In this document: positions 1-9,029 of the stretch, one piece after another
Layout: each line of letters opens with the position of its first letter
Position numbering within the stretch: the first letter of the stretch is position 1
Origin: Leptospira sp. WS39.C2
GTDB taxonomy: Bacteria > Spirochaetota > Leptospiria > Leptospirales > Leptospiraceae
Direction: 5' to 3'
Length of the DNA stretch: 64,000 bases
NCBI RefSeq assembly: GCF_040833965.1
Contig: NZ_CP162142.1
Span: 434,001 to 498,000 of the forward strand
Notes under the pieces: model-generated
Databases searched by the model: none
Told to the model about the DNA's origin: nothing
What the model saw: the letters and a program-made list of their open reading frames with translations, nothing else
Position numbers and translations under genes: made by a program

Positions 1-64
1 TTTTTTAAGTATCATTAAATCTGCGTTATTTTTCTCTCTTACTAAATATAGGTTATCAGACACT

Positions 65-1276
65 ATGGATTTCAAATTTACACCCTACCATTTTTTCGTA
101 GTTGGCTTACTTGCATTTTTGCAATTTACTGTTGTATTGGATTTTATGATTTTGTCTCCTCTTGGTGTCCTCGTAATGCAAGAGTTACAAATTCCAACTG
201 AAAAATTCGGATATGTGGTATCCGCTTATGCATTTAGTGCGGGGATTTCGGGATTGTTAGCTGCTGGTTTTGCAGACCGTTTTGATCGTAAAAAGTTACT
301 TCTCTTTTTTTATGTCGGATTTGTGATCGCAACATTTTTATGTGGCATTGCCATTCGTTATGAATTTTTATTATTTGTAAGAATACTAACAGGGATGTTT
401 GCAGGAGTTTTATCTTCTATCTCCTTTGCCATCGTCGCCGATTTATTTCCTTTGCAAGTTAGAGGAAGGGTGATGGGTTTTATCATGACTGCTTTTGCAG
501 CAAGTCAGGTGTTTGGACTTCCTATTGGAATTTATATATCCAATATTTGGGGTTGGCAATCGCCATTTCTTATGATTGCTGGTGTGAGTGGAGTGGTTGG
601 GTTTTTTATTTTCTTTTTTCTAAAACCCGTAAATAAACATTTAGATAACAAAATAGACACACGTGCATTCCATCATTTAATCGCTACTCTAACAGATCCA
701 AAATACATCCCTGCCTTTATAGCAACTACATTAATGGCAACCGGTGGTTTTATGTTAATGCCATTTGGTTCTGCTTTTTCTGTTCATAATTTAGGAGTCA
801 AACTAGAAGATTTACCATTTATCTATATGGTCACTGGTTTTGTTTCTATGTTAGGTGGTCCAATCATGGGAAAATTGAGTGATGCTATAGGAAAATACAA
901 TATGTTTTTTGTTGCTTCCACAATTGCTGCAGTTATAATAATATATTTTACAAGATTAAAGGTAACTCCTCTGCCTACCGTCATTGTATTAAATTCTCTA
1001 CTTTTTGTTTTTATTGCGGCACGTATGATATCAGCAAATGCAATGAATTCTGCAGTCCCAGAGCTTCATGATAGAGGAGCTTTTATGGCTATCAGTTCTT
1101 CCATACAACAGATATCAGGTGGAATCGCTGCTTCTATCGCAGGACTTATTGTAATCCAAACTCCAAGTGGTTATTTAGAACGTTATGAAGTTTTGGGATA
1201 TGTTGTTGCATCAGCGATTGTTTGTACAGTGATACTAATGTATAAAGTAAATAAAATGATATTGGCTAAAACTTAA
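65..1276 (+). CDS. MFS transporter (DHA1/AraJ-type efflux family)
   Basis: A 403-residue inner-membrane protein with about twelve hydrophobic segments and an obvious major facilitator superfamily layout. The loop after the second membrane segment carries the MFS signature around residues 68-77 (FADRFDRKK), and a second related loop near residue 270 (MGKLSDAIGK) marks the start of the second half. The length is typical for 12-helix drug:H+ or sugar-efflux permeases of the Bcr/AraJ type. The substrate cannot be read from the sequence. The gene stands 76 bases upstream of cheD on the same strand and is probably an unrelated neighbour. Its promoter lies largely before the window. The family call is safe; any substrate name would be a guess. 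Confidence 0.9.
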   Translation: MDFKFTPYHFFVVGLLAFLQFTVVLDFMILSPLGVLVMQELQIPTEKFGYVVSAYAFSAGISGLLAAGFADRFDRKKLLLFFYVGFVIATFLCGIAIRYEFLLFVRILTGMFAGVLSSISFAIVADLFPLQVRGRVMGFIMTAFAASQVFGLPIGIYISNIWGWQSPFLMIAGVSGVVGFFIFFFLKPVNKHLDNKIDTRAFHHLIATLTDPKYIPAFIATTLMATGGFMLMPFGSAFSVHNLGVKLEDLPFIYMVTGFVSMLGGPIMGKLSDAIGKYNMFFVASTIAAVIIIYFTRLKVTPLPTVIVLNSLLFVFIAARMISANAMNSAVPELHDRGAFMAISSSIQQISGGIAASIAGLIVIQTPSGYLERYEVLGYVVASAIVCTVILMYKVNKMILAKT

Positions 1277-1352
1277 ACTAACGTTTTTTTTAGAATCCAA
1301 GTGTCGTAAAGTTGAATTATGAATCGTAAATATAACTAGAGAATCAATTATC

Positions 1353-1919
1353 ATGACCGTGTTACAGGAGAAATCTGTAGTTTATTTGAATATTGGAGAA
1401 ACATTTTTTTCCAATGGAAATCACCAGATTAAAACAATCTTGGGTTCTTGCGTTTCTGTATGTCTTTTTCATGAACAAACGAAATATTCCGCAATCAATC
1501 ATATTTTGTTGCCTAAGGTTACTGATATAAAAGAAGAAAAGAAGAGTTTACGATATGGTGAAAACTCAATGGAACATTTGATTTCTTATTTTGTGAAAAA
1601 ACAAATTCCACGTAATGAATTAAAAGCAAAAATCTTTGGTGGTACCCAATCTTCATTATTTCCCAATTTCACAGCGGGCCCTAAAAATATTTTATTTGTG
1701 CAATCGTATCTTTCCTTTGAAAAAATTCCAATTGTGAGCCAAGATATTGGAGGAGAATTGTATCGTAAACTCTCCTTTCACACAGATTCATTTGATGTTT
1801 ATATTACAAAATTACATCCACAATCAATTGCAGATATTTCAGTACAAGAAAAACACTTTGAAACGAAAGTGAAAGAGAGAATGTTAAAAAAAACTTCAGT
1901 ATATACTTTCAACCAATGA
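1353..1919 (+). CDS. cheD: CheD, chemoreceptor glutamine deamidase
   Basis: CheD deamidates specific glutamines of chemoreceptors and, in other bacteria, also binds the CheC phosphatase. The 188-residue protein shows the family's catalytic features: the cysteine in LGSCVSVCLF (near residue 33) and the histidine in AINHILLPK (near residue 50), followed by the conserved KIFGG segment and QDIGGELYRKL. The C-terminal tail after about residue 160 is longer than in minimal CheD proteins. The gene converges on the cheY-like gene, with an 11-base tail-to-tail overlap, so it is transcribed separately from the minus-strand che operon that it serves. No cheC or cheR lies in this window. The identification is strong. 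Confidence 0.93.
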   Translation: MTVLQEKSVVYLNIGETFFSNGNHQIKTILGSCVSVCLFHEQTKYSAINHILLPKVTDIKEEKKSLRYGENSMEHLISYFVKKQIPRNELKAKIFGGTQSSLFPNFTAGPKNILFVQSYLSFEKIPIVSQDIGGELYRKLSFHTDSFDVYITKLHPQSIADISVQEKHFETKVKERMLKKTSVYTFNQ

Positions 1920-2277
1920 TTTTTTTTAATACTTCTATCAAATCTTCATCTTCGAATGGTTTTACGATCCATGCTTTAACACCTACATCCTTTCCTGCTT
2001 GTCTCAAATGATCGCTAGATTCAGTTGATACGATTAAAATCTTTCCACCTTGTCCTTTAGGATGAGACAAATAGTCTCTTGATAATTCGATACCATTTTT
2101 ACCAGGCATGTTTATATCAAATACACAACCATCAAATGGACCATTTGCTTCCAAGGATAACATTGCTTGTTCTGCATTTTCAGCTTTGAAAATTTCATAA
2201 CCTTCACCAGAAAGAATAAGTTCCATTAGCTTAAGAGCTGTTGGAGCATCGTCACATAATAATATTTTTTTAGCCAT
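1909..2277 (-). CDS. cheY: CheY-like single-domain response regulator
   Basis: A 122-residue receiver domain without an output domain. The acidic pair is in LLCDDAP near residues 9-10, the phospho-acceptor aspartate in FDINMPGKNG near residue 54, the switch Thr/Ser in ILIVSTESS near residue 84, and the Lys-Pro in IVKPFED near residue 107. It is the last gene of the minus-strand chemotaxis operon, 14 bases after cheB, with a good ribosome site (AAAGGAG) before its ATG. In context it should accept phosphate from CheA and carry it to the flagellar switch or to an adaptation partner. Leptospira genomes encode several CheY proteins, so which role this one takes is not settled by sequence. Confidence 0.88.
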   Translation of the reverse strand: MAKKILLCDDAPTALKLMELILSGEGYEIFKAENAEQAMLSLEANGPFDGCVFDINMPGKNGIELSRDYLSHPKGQGGKILIVSTESSDHLRQAGKDVGVKAWIVKPFEDEDLIEVLKKIIG

Positions 2278-2291
2278 AATAGACTCCTTTT

Positions 2292-3323
2292 TTAAGTTTC
2301 CAAAATTTGAATGATTTTCTGAGGAATATCAATTAAAGAAGATTGTTGGTTCACTCCACCTAATTGAAATGCTTCTTTTGGCATACCATAAACAACGGAA
2401 GATTTTTCATCTTGTCCTATGGTATATCCACCTGTGGTTCGTATATTTTTGATACCATTTGCACCATCACGCCCCATGCCAGTTAATATGATTCCTATAC
2501 AATGGTTTCCCATTTTACCTTTTGCAATCGAGTCGAACATGACGTCAACAGATGGCCTATGCCCCGATACTTTTTCAAAAGTCTCTAACTCAATATACAT
2601 TTTTCCCGCCAGTCGCCTAACGAGTAGATGTTTGTCACCGGGTGCTAAATACACACCACCATTTTCTAAAATATCTCCATTTGATGCTTCAATTACATTT
2701 AATCCACTCGTCGTTTTAAGCCGCATTGCAAACAAACTTGTGAAGTATTCTGGCATATGTTGGACAATTACAATTGGAGGTAAGTTAGTTGGAAATCGGC
2801 CTAGGATATAATCAATTGCTTGTGTTCCACCTGTGGAAGCACCAATTGCGATGATTTTGTATTTTGTATTTTTTTCTTCATTAAATTTGAGTTTAGAAGA
2901 TTTAACAAATAATGTTTGTTTTTGAAGTTTGAGTTCCGTTCCATATTTTTTGATTTTAGATGTAAGTTCTTTTAACATACGTAAAAAATCATCTTCACTC
3001 CCATCTGGTTTTTGAACAAAATCAACAGCTCCATTGGAGAGTGCCGCAACCGTTGCATCCGCACCTGATTGAGTATACGTACTCAACATAATGACTGGAG
3101 TAGGATATTTAGGCATAAGCCAATTTAAAAATTCGATTCCACTCATACCTGGCATTACTACGTCCAAACTTATGACATCGGGTCGAAGGGATTCAACAAG
3201 TTTCTGAGCTTCATTTGCATTGGCTGCAGTACCAACTACTTGTATGGTAGGATCATCTTTGAAAGTATCAGAAAGCACATTTCTAACTATGTTTTGATCA
3301 TCAACAATCAAAAGTTTGATCAT
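2292..3323 (-). CDS. cheB: CheB, chemotaxis methylesterase/glutaminase
   Basis: CheB removes methyl groups from receptor glutamates and is activated by phosphorylation from CheA. The 343-residue protein has the canonical two-domain plan: an N-terminal receiver (LLIVDDQN, acceptor Asp in SLDVVMPGMSG near residue 55, KPDG near residue 105) and a C-terminal esterase (serine in AIGASTGGTQAI near residue 163, histidine in VQHMPEYFT near residue 189, aspartate in TGMGRDGANG near residue 285). Its ATG overlaps the cheA stop codon (ATGA), so the two are translationally coupled. The methyltransferase partner CheR is not in this window. Confidence 0.95.
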   Translation of the reverse strand: MIKLLIVDDQNIVRNVLSDTFKDDPTIQVVGTAANANEAQKLVESLRPDVISLDVVMPGMSGIEFLNWLMPKYPTPVIMLSTYTQSGADATVAALSNGAVDFVQKPDGSEDDFLRMLKELTSKIKKYGTELKLQKQTLFVKSSKLKFNEEKNTKYKIIAIGASTGGTQAIDYILGRFPTNLPPIVIVQHMPEYFTSLFAMRLKTTSGLNVIEASNGDILENGGVYLAPGDKHLLVRRLAGKMYIELETFEKVSGHRPSVDVMFDSIAKGKMGNHCIGIILTGMGRDGANGIKNIRTTGGYTIGQDEKSSVVYGMPKEAFQLGGVNQQSSLIDIPQKIIQILET

Positions 3324-5182
3324 GAAATTCCAACTAACTCTAATTTGCTGAATATTGATTTTACGTCTAATATTAAGCTTACATTTCCATTACCTAAAAT
3401 TGTGAAACCATTGACACCTTGTGCATTTTCCATGATTCCCATAAGTGGTTTGATCACAACGTTTTGATTACCAATGATTTCATCCACGCGGATACCGATT
3501 AATTTTTTTTCGTATTCTAAAATAATCATTAGAGGATCAAGATTATCATATAAGATATGTTCTTTGTGATTTAAGATATTATTGATGTCAAATATTGGAA
3601 TGAACGTTCCTCGTATATCGAGTACCTTTTGGCCTTCATCTAGTTCTATTTCTTTTTTATCTCGTAAACTTACAAATTCGCGTAATTCGATTGTTTGGAT
3701 TGTGAAAAATTTTTGTCCAATTCTAACAACTGTTCCTTCCATGATTCCAAGTGATAATGGAATTCGAAGTACAAACGTTGTTCCTTCACCATATCGGCTA
3801 TGAATTTCAATTTTTCCGCCTAGTTTAACAATGTTTTGTCGAACTATGTCCATTCCAACTCCGCGACCAGAGATATCAGACACAACCTTGGCAGTTGATA
3901 AACCAGGATGGAAAATTAAGTTAAAGACTTCTTGGTCAGTGAATGTTGTTGTATCACCTGACACCAAACCATTCGATTTTGCCTTTTCTAAAATTTTGTT
4001 TCGATCCAAACCTTTCCCATCGTCACGGATCATGACCCATACTTCGTTTACGGATTGCCTTGCGCTTAGGAAAATATTCCCAGTATCAGATTTGTTACTT
4101 TGGATTCTTTCTTCAGGTGTTTCTAAACCATGGTCTATTGAGTTTCTTAAAATGTGAACAATAGGATCAGCGATTAAATCAACAATGGTTTTATCTATTT
4201 CAGTATCTTCTCCTTTGATATGCAAAAGGACTTTTTTGCCAGATTGTTTTTGTAGGTCACGCACAAGTCGTGACATTTTTTGAAACACTCCAGAAATAGG
4301 GATCATCCTTGTTGAAAAAGCTACCTCTTGTAAATCTAAGAGGATTTTATGAAAACGAGTCAGAGCTGAATTCAAACTTTCATTCCGAATCGATTTGATT
4401 GTTGGGTGTTGTGTGACATTGGATTCGGCTATGACAAGTTCTCCAACTAAATCTAAAAGAGAATCTAACTTATCATTGGCGACTTTTATTTCTTTTCGAA
4501 TATTTGAACTACCAAATTTGTTTGTTTCTGTAATCCTTTCAATTTGGGGATTGATATTATTATTTTTAGAAATATTTTCTTTTGGTGTGTTTTCAAAGAT
4601 TTCAAAACGTGTAGAATTTTTTATTTGTTCTGGCTCACTATCTTCAAAAATCTCATACACTTTTGATTTTGATTTCGCACTTGATTCTTTTAATTCTTCT
4701 TCTTCCCCAAAAATTTCATAAACATTTTTGTCTTTTTTGGGTGTTACCTCGGAAGGATCGTCTTCCTCTTTCAATTGTAATTTTTTGATTTCAGATTGTA
4801 AGGCCTGAATTTGGAGTTCAGTAGGAGAGTCCATTTCTGGATTTCCTTTTAAATTTTCAACCTTTGAAAGTAAATCACGCATTCGATCAAATGTATCAAT
4901 CAAAACTTGTGTTAAATCTTGTGATGGTATTCGCTTTTGATTGCGTAAAAGATCCATCAATGTTTCGGCTTCATGCGTCAACTTAACAAGTGTTTCTAAT
5001 TTAAGTAATCCAGATGATCCTTTGAACGTATGAACAGAACGAAACAAATTGTTCATTAGTTCTTCATCAAAATTTCCATCCGATTGTTGGATTTCTTCGA
5101 TAGCGAGGATTGCGTTTTCACAATCCTCGATCAATTCAAATCCTTCTTGGATGAATCCGAGTAAGAGATCTTCTCTATTCAT
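3320..5182 (-). CDS. cheA: CheA, chemotaxis histidine kinase (no P2 domain)
   Basis: CheA is the soluble kinase of the receptor array. The 620-residue protein starts with an HPt domain (residues 1-110, phospho-His in SVHTFKGSSG at about 51). A low-complexity linker (about 115-225) follows, then the dimerisation domain (KLDSLLDLVGELV, about 238-250), the HATPase domain with N-box near HILRNSIDHGLE and G-boxes DDGKGLD and GRGVGMD, and a C-terminal CheW-like domain. The linker contains no recognisable P2 CheY-binding domain. Instead it repeats a short motif three times: VYEIFG, VYEIFE and RFEIFE. It overlaps cheB by four bases and follows the MCP gene by eight. The function is secure; the linker is the odd part. 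Confidence 0.95.
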   Translation of the reverse strand: MNREDLLLGFIQEGFELIEDCENAILAIEEIQQSDGNFDEELMNNLFRSVHTFKGSSGLLKLETLVKLTHEAETLMDLLRNQKRIPSQDLTQVLIDTFDRMRDLLSKVENLKGNPEMDSPTELQIQALQSEIKKLQLKEEDDPSEVTPKKDKNVYEIFGEEEELKESSAKSKSKVYEIFEDSEPEQIKNSTRFEIFENTPKENISKNNNINPQIERITETNKFGSSNIRKEIKVANDKLDSLLDLVGELVIAESNVTQHPTIKSIRNESLNSALTRFHKILLDLQEVAFSTRMIPISGVFQKMSRLVRDLQKQSGKKVLLHIKGEDTEIDKTIVDLIADPIVHILRNSIDHGLETPEERIQSNKSDTGNIFLSARQSVNEVWVMIRDDGKGLDRNKILEKAKSNGLVSGDTTTFTDQEVFNLIFHPGLSTAKVVSDISGRGVGMDIVRQNIVKLGGKIEIHSRYGEGTTFVLRIPLSLGIMEGTVVRIGQKFFTIQTIELREFVSLRDKKEIELDEGQKVLDIRGTFIPIFDINNILNHKEHILYDNLDPLMIILEYEKKLIGIRVDEIIGNQNVVIKPLMGIMENAQGVNGFTILGNGNVSLILDVKSIFSKLELVGIS

Positions 5183-5190
5183 GGGAATGA

Positions 5191-6729
5191 TTAAAATTTT
5201 TCAGTCAGTTGTTCGGAATCGTGTTTTGGAACAGGTTGTGATTTTGATTTTCCTCCATTGGAATTTCCAAAAGACAGTTTGGAATTTTTTCCAAATTCAC
5301 TAGCAATGTTCTTTAATTCAGCTGAATTCATTTTTTTTTGGTTAGTGATTTGTCTGGTATTTAGTTTTACCAAAGATTCCATTATTTCCATCAAATGAGT
5401 CGCTTGTTCTTTGAGTTCATTGGAAGTTGCCGCCAATTCTTCAGAAGCTGATGCCGAGACTTGTGTGGTTTGGTCCATTTGAGTCATTGCCATTGAAATT
5501 TGAGAGATACCGGCAGATTGTTCTTTTGAGGACACAGCAATGCCAGAAACTAGTTCCGCCGTCCGATTGATGCTTGGTACAATTTGTTCGATAATTCTTC
5601 CAGCCTCTGCAGCAAGGGAAACACTATTGGTTGACAGTTGGTTGATTTCTTGTGCTGCCACTTGGCTTCTTTCTGCTAGTTTACGAACTTCATCCGCAAC
5701 GACAGCAAATCCTTTTCCATGTTTCCCTGCACGGGCCGCTTCAATCGCTGCGTTTAACGCAAGTAAGTTGGTCTGGTAAGCAATTTCTTCAATAATTTTG
5801 ATGCGAGATGAAATATTTTTCATCGCCTCTAGAGTTTTTAAAACAGACTCTTGGCCAATAGAAGCTTCACTTGCGGATTTACCAGCGATGGTATTGGTTT
5901 CATACGCGGATTCAGCATTTTGTGTGACGGAGGCAGACATTTCCTCAATGGAAGCTGTGGTTTCTTCTACCGATGCTGCTTGTTCGCTTGCTCCTTGGCT
6001 TAAGGAAAAGGCAGTGGAAGAAACTTGTTCCGAAGCAACTGTTACCATTCCCACAATTTCCATCGCTGCATTGAGTGATTTAGAAACCCCATAGATGATC
6101 CAAGTTGCGACTAAAACTGCAATGATGACAGAACCTGCAAACAATGATAATAAAAAGATAAAAATTGATCTATAAGTTGCGTTCGCTTCTTTGACAGCCT
6201 CTGCCATTTTCGCAGTCGAATCTTCAACTATATCTGAAAGTATTTTATCAATCGCATTGGCTGCCGCTCGGCCAACCGTAGATGAATTGAGTTGGGCTTC
6301 GCTTGGTTTTTTATTTAATGCAAATGATTTTGTAATTTCGTATTGTTTTTCAAATTCAATCTCAGTGTTACGAAATGTTTCAAATTTTTCTTTTTCGTCT
6401 TTGGATTTCATTAAAACTTCCAATTCTTTGGAAGCTTCTAAAAATTCTGTGCGATATTTGTTTCGGTTGGTGAGTCTTTTTTCCGTATCAGCTTGGGTAA
6501 TGGATAAAATTAAATTTTTCTCCTCTCGGATCATCCATAAAAACTTCAAATTAATCTTATTGGCTAACCTTCGTTTTTCAGCATGTATGTTAACAATGTC
6601 ATTTAGGCTTTGGTTTAAATCATTGATACTATTAATACCGACAAATGTGTTCGTTCCGATAAGGAAGATAAGTATTGCGAAACCCAAAATTAATTTTGAT
6701 TTCACTTTCATGTTATTTAAATATTTCAT
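5191..6729 (-). CDS. Methyl-accepting chemotaxis protein
   Basis: A 512-residue chemoreceptor. An N-terminal membrane segment (about residues 12-30) is followed by a helical sensor region of 4HB-MCP type (to about 190) and a second membrane segment (about 193-213). The cytoplasmic part is a long coiled coil with the hairpin tip in [20 protein letters not shown]. No clear HAMP domain is visible between the second membrane segment and the signalling coil; the junction looks very short. It sits inside the operon directly upstream of cheA (8-base gap) and just after cheW (12-base gap), so it is probably the dedicated input of this kinase. No C-terminal CheR/CheB tether pentapeptide is seen. The ligand is unknown. 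Confidence 0.93.
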   Translation of the reverse strand: MKYLNNMKVKSKLILGFAILIFLIGTNTFVGINSINDLNQSLNDIVNIHAEKRRLANKINLKFLWMIREEKNLILSITQADTEKRLTNRNKYRTEFLEASKELEVLMKSKDEKEKFETFRNTEIEFEKQYEITKSFALNKKPSEAQLNSSTVGRAAANAIDKILSDIVEDSTAKMAEAVKEANATYRSIFIFLLSLFAGSVIIAVLVATWIIYGVSKSLNAAMEIVGMVTVASEQVSSTAFSLSQGASEQAASVEETTASIEEMSASVTQNAESAYETNTIAGKSASEASIGQESVLKTLEAMKNISSRIKIIEEIAYQTNLLALNAAIEAARAGKHGKGFAVVADEVRKLAERSQVAAQEINQLSTNSVSLAAEAGRIIEQIVPSINRTAELVSGIAVSSKEQSAGISQISMAMTQMDQTTQVSASASEELAATSNELKEQATHLMEIMESLVKLNTRQITNQKKMNSAELKNIASEFGKNSKLSFGNSNGGKSKSQPVPKHDSEQLTEKF

Positions 6730-6741
6730 CTCAGTATTCCT

Positions 6742-7296
6742 TTATTGATTTTTAATTGCAAGAGCGTTGTCTAACGCGAGTTTGTCTTCGTCTTTCAGAA
6801 GGTTTTCGATGTTGAGTAAAACCTTTACGTCTTCGTTGATTTTTGCGATGGATTGGACAAACCGATTATTTTCAGACTCACCAAACTTTGGTGCTTCTTC
6901 AATATTTTGAGAATTGATGCGGATCACTTCTTTGACAGTGTCTACAATGAGACCCACAAGTTGGTTTTTGAAATTCAGGATGATGATACAGGTTTTGTCA
7001 TCATAACCTACGTTTTCCATTCGGAATCTGTCACGGACATCGATAAGTGCAATGACTTTTCCACGTAAGTTGATGACACCCTTGATAAACGAAGGCATAT
7101 CCGGGACTTCCGTTATATTTTGCATACCAACAATTTCTGTAATGTATTTGATTTCGATTCCATAACTTCTATCTGCTAGTGAAAAGATTAAAAATCTATT
7201 TTCTAGAGTATCTTCCTCGTTTTCGAAATCATCATTATCATCAGTCAGTGAATCAAATTCACTTGTATTCATATTCGAGACCTCATTTTGGATCAA
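6742..7296 (-). CDS. cheW: CheW-type chemotaxis coupling protein
   Basis: CheW links chemoreceptors to CheA. The 184-residue protein has a CheW domain over about residues 30-170 (FLIFSLADRSYGIEIKYITEIV, VINLRGKVIALIDVRDRF, IIILNFKNQLVGLIVD). It is preceded by an acidic N-terminal stretch rich in Asp and Glu (residues 8-30), which is not part of the fold. It lies between the kinase-like gene and the MCP gene in the same transcription direction with short gaps. A second, more compact CheW is encoded at 34390-34866, so this copy is most likely specific for the operon's own receptor and CheA. Confidence 0.93.
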   Translation of the reverse strand: MIQNEVSNMNTSEFDSLTDDNDDFENEEDTLENRFLIFSLADRSYGIEIKYITEIVGMQNITEVPDMPSFIKGVINLRGKVIALIDVRDRFRMENVGYDDKTCIIILNFKNQLVGLIVDTVKEVIRINSQNIEEAPKFGESENNRFVQSIAKINEDVKVLLNIENLLKDEDKLALDNALAIKNQ

Positions 7297-7309
7297 ATTA
7301 AAGTATGTT

Positions 7310-8581
7310 TCAGTTGGTTTCAGTAACCGTACGTTTGGAACTCATTGGAAATTCTAGAGATACGGAAATCTCTTCTTTTGATTTAGCGTACAAATTGGAC
7401 TTAAGGAGGTTAAAGTATACCTTTCCATCCATGTCTTCAACCATTTTTTTAATGATGGGTAACCCGAGCCCAAGCCCAAATTCTTCTTTAGAATACCTTT
7501 CATCTACATATTTATTATGTCTGTAAAATGGTTGGAATAAAATCGTTTCTTGCGATTTAGTAAAATCTAAAGTATGAATGGAAGAATCAAAAGGTGGATT
7601 TAATACCTTTATCACGAGATGGTCTCCCGCAATTAAGATTAAAACATATATCACACAATGGTCAGTGCCATATTTCATTGCATTGATGAGCAATTCACGA
7701 ACAACCCGTTTAAAATTAGATTTATTCAGGTTTACATAAATAGATTGAACATTTTTTGAATTGGAGATTTGGACTTGTTGGGATTTGATCGCTAACATTT
7801 CAACAAGTCCACTCACTTCTTCTAATAATAAAGTATGTAATTCTTGGAGATTGACCTGTTCGTATGTATTTGTTTTGTTTTCAAAGATGAGTTGGGCTTC
7901 CGCAAGTGTTTTTACTAGTTTTTTTGTACTGTTAAAGTTTTCCTCTAACATATCAAAGATCATAGTAGGAATGATGACATTGTCTCCTTCTCGTTTTGCC
8001 TTTCGGACCATGGTTCCTACTGTTGTGACTAGGGCTCCGAGTCCTGACCCTTGCATAAGGGAAGTATTGAGGTTTGGAAGGGCTGTTTCCATCCATTCCC
8101 GAGAGATGGTTTTTCCTTCTATTTCTTCTCTCCAATCAAAGATACGAATGATTTCTCGGTGGAGTGATTCTTCGTAATGGATTATGTTCTGTTCTTCCAT
8201 AGCCAAATCTGACGAAGAAACGATACATTCTTCTAGAAGTAATAAACTTAAAATATAATAGTTTTTAGTATCAATCGGGATAGGAGCAATTTGAGAGCGA
8301 ATCTTTTGATGGTTGAAAAGGATTTCTGCTTCTTCGGGTAAATTTTCGTCCCTTACTTTTTTAAGTGATTCTTCCCATCGATTGGCAAATTCAGACTCTA
8401 TCTCTGAAATGTTTTTTCCGAGTTCAGGTTCAAAACGTATCTTTTCGTTTAAAAAATATGGACCTAAAAAATTTTTCAAACAGAGGGATTCATCAAAAAC
8501 AAAAAAAGAAGCTTTTGGTGAAGATTGGTCCGTTTGTTTATCATTTGTTAATTGGTGGTTGTCCATGAGTTTGCTTGGCAT
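7310..8581 (-). CDS. HATPase-domain sensor protein without a visible phospho-acceptor histidine
   Basis: A 423-residue soluble protein and first gene of the che operon. The C-terminal third is a histidine-kinase-type ATPase: N-box VVRELLINAMKYG (about 293-305) and a G-rich lid near EEFGLGLGLPIIKKM. The N-terminal 30-130 region looks like a PAS-type sensor fold. Where a HisKA H-box would be expected (about 163-195), the sequence reads METALPNLNTSLMQGSGLG, with no His-Glu pair. It may be a kinase that acts on another protein, a split kinase, or a non-kinase GHKL ATPase. The start could also be the Met six codons downstream. Co-transcription with cheW/MCP/cheA suggests a role in the same signalling unit. 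Confidence 0.75.
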   Translation of the reverse strand: MPSKLMDNHQLTNDKQTDQSSPKASFFVFDESLCLKNFLGPYFLNEKIRFEPELGKNISEIESEFANRWEESLKKVRDENLPEEAEILFNHQKIRSQIAPIPIDTKNYYILSLLLLEECIVSSSDLAMEEQNIIHYEESLHREIIRIFDWREEIEGKTISREWMETALPNLNTSLMQGSGLGALVTTVGTMVRKAKREGDNVIIPTMIFDMLEENFNSTKKLVKTLAEAQLIFENKTNTYEQVNLQELHTLLLEEVSGLVEMLAIKSQQVQISNSKNVQSIYVNLNKSNFKRVVRELLINAMKYGTDHCVIYVLILIAGDHLVIKVLNPPFDSSIHTLDFTKSQETILFQPFYRHNKYVDERYSKEEFGLGLGLPIIKKMVEDMDGKVYFNLLKSNLYAKSKEEISVSLEFPMSSKRTVTETN

Positions 8582-8824
8582 AGAATGGATTTTTACAATA
8601 AGGATACATCGTAACTTTCTGCAATCTTTTTGATAGAATCATTAAAAAAAGAAAAAACGATTTGTGGTCAATTGTAAGGAGAAGTCCTAATGTATTTTTC
8701 AGAATTGAGAATCAATCTAGATCCGATAGGCTAACACAATTTAAGGGAAACAAGGTACAGTTTGTATCCTTATGTTCCAATTTTCTTCTATTGGTTAGTT
8801 GGTCTTTTGGAATAAAGAACGCTA

Positions 8825-8839
8825 GTTATGTGACATAAC
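8825..8839. promoter_or_regulatory. 15-base perfect palindrome, possible operator
   Basis: GTTATGT-G-ACATAAC is a perfect 7-base inverted repeat with a one-base centre, about 245 bases upstream of the first gene of the che operon. The centre contains TGTGACATAA, similar to a CRP/FNR-family half-site, but palindromes of this kind bind many regulator families. It is a possible operator only. Confidence 0.3.
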
Positions 8840-8965
8840 GGACACCAATCGGTACCACCTAAATGCAACTAATGTGCAGCGATATGGAATTCAAAACCAA
8901 AGGAAGAAAGGGTTTTCGTATTTATTTTTTTGTTTAAGGTGGGGTTGGGTAGAATAGGAAGTTCG

Positions 8966-9020
8966 AAATTGGTTAGAGAACTATGGATTCGTTTGATTCT
9001 CTAACCAATTTTGATTGGTT
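8966..9020. terminator. Long inverted repeat after pepA with a competing second hairpin
   Basis: A perfect 15-base inverted repeat (8966-8980 with 8997-9011, loop 16 bases) lies ten bases beyond the pepA stop codon. A third copy of ATTGGTT at 9014-9020 can pair instead with AACCAAT at 9002-9008, making a 7-bp hairpin followed by TTTTTATC on the plus strand. For pepA (minus strand) the long stem is a plausible terminator but lacks a U tract. The two folds exclude each other. Confidence 0.45.
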
Positions 9021-9029
9021 TTTATCTTT

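Larger units (their letters stand above)
8582..9029. other. Intergenic region between the che operon start and the pepA end
   Basis: A 448-base stretch with no convincing gene. It should hold the promoter of the minus-strand chemotaxis operon (start at 8581). Two structured sites are visible and listed separately: a 15-base palindrome at 8825-8839 and a long inverted repeat at 8966-9011 close to the pepA stop codon. The remainder is AT-rich without a clear reading frame. Confidence 0.6.
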
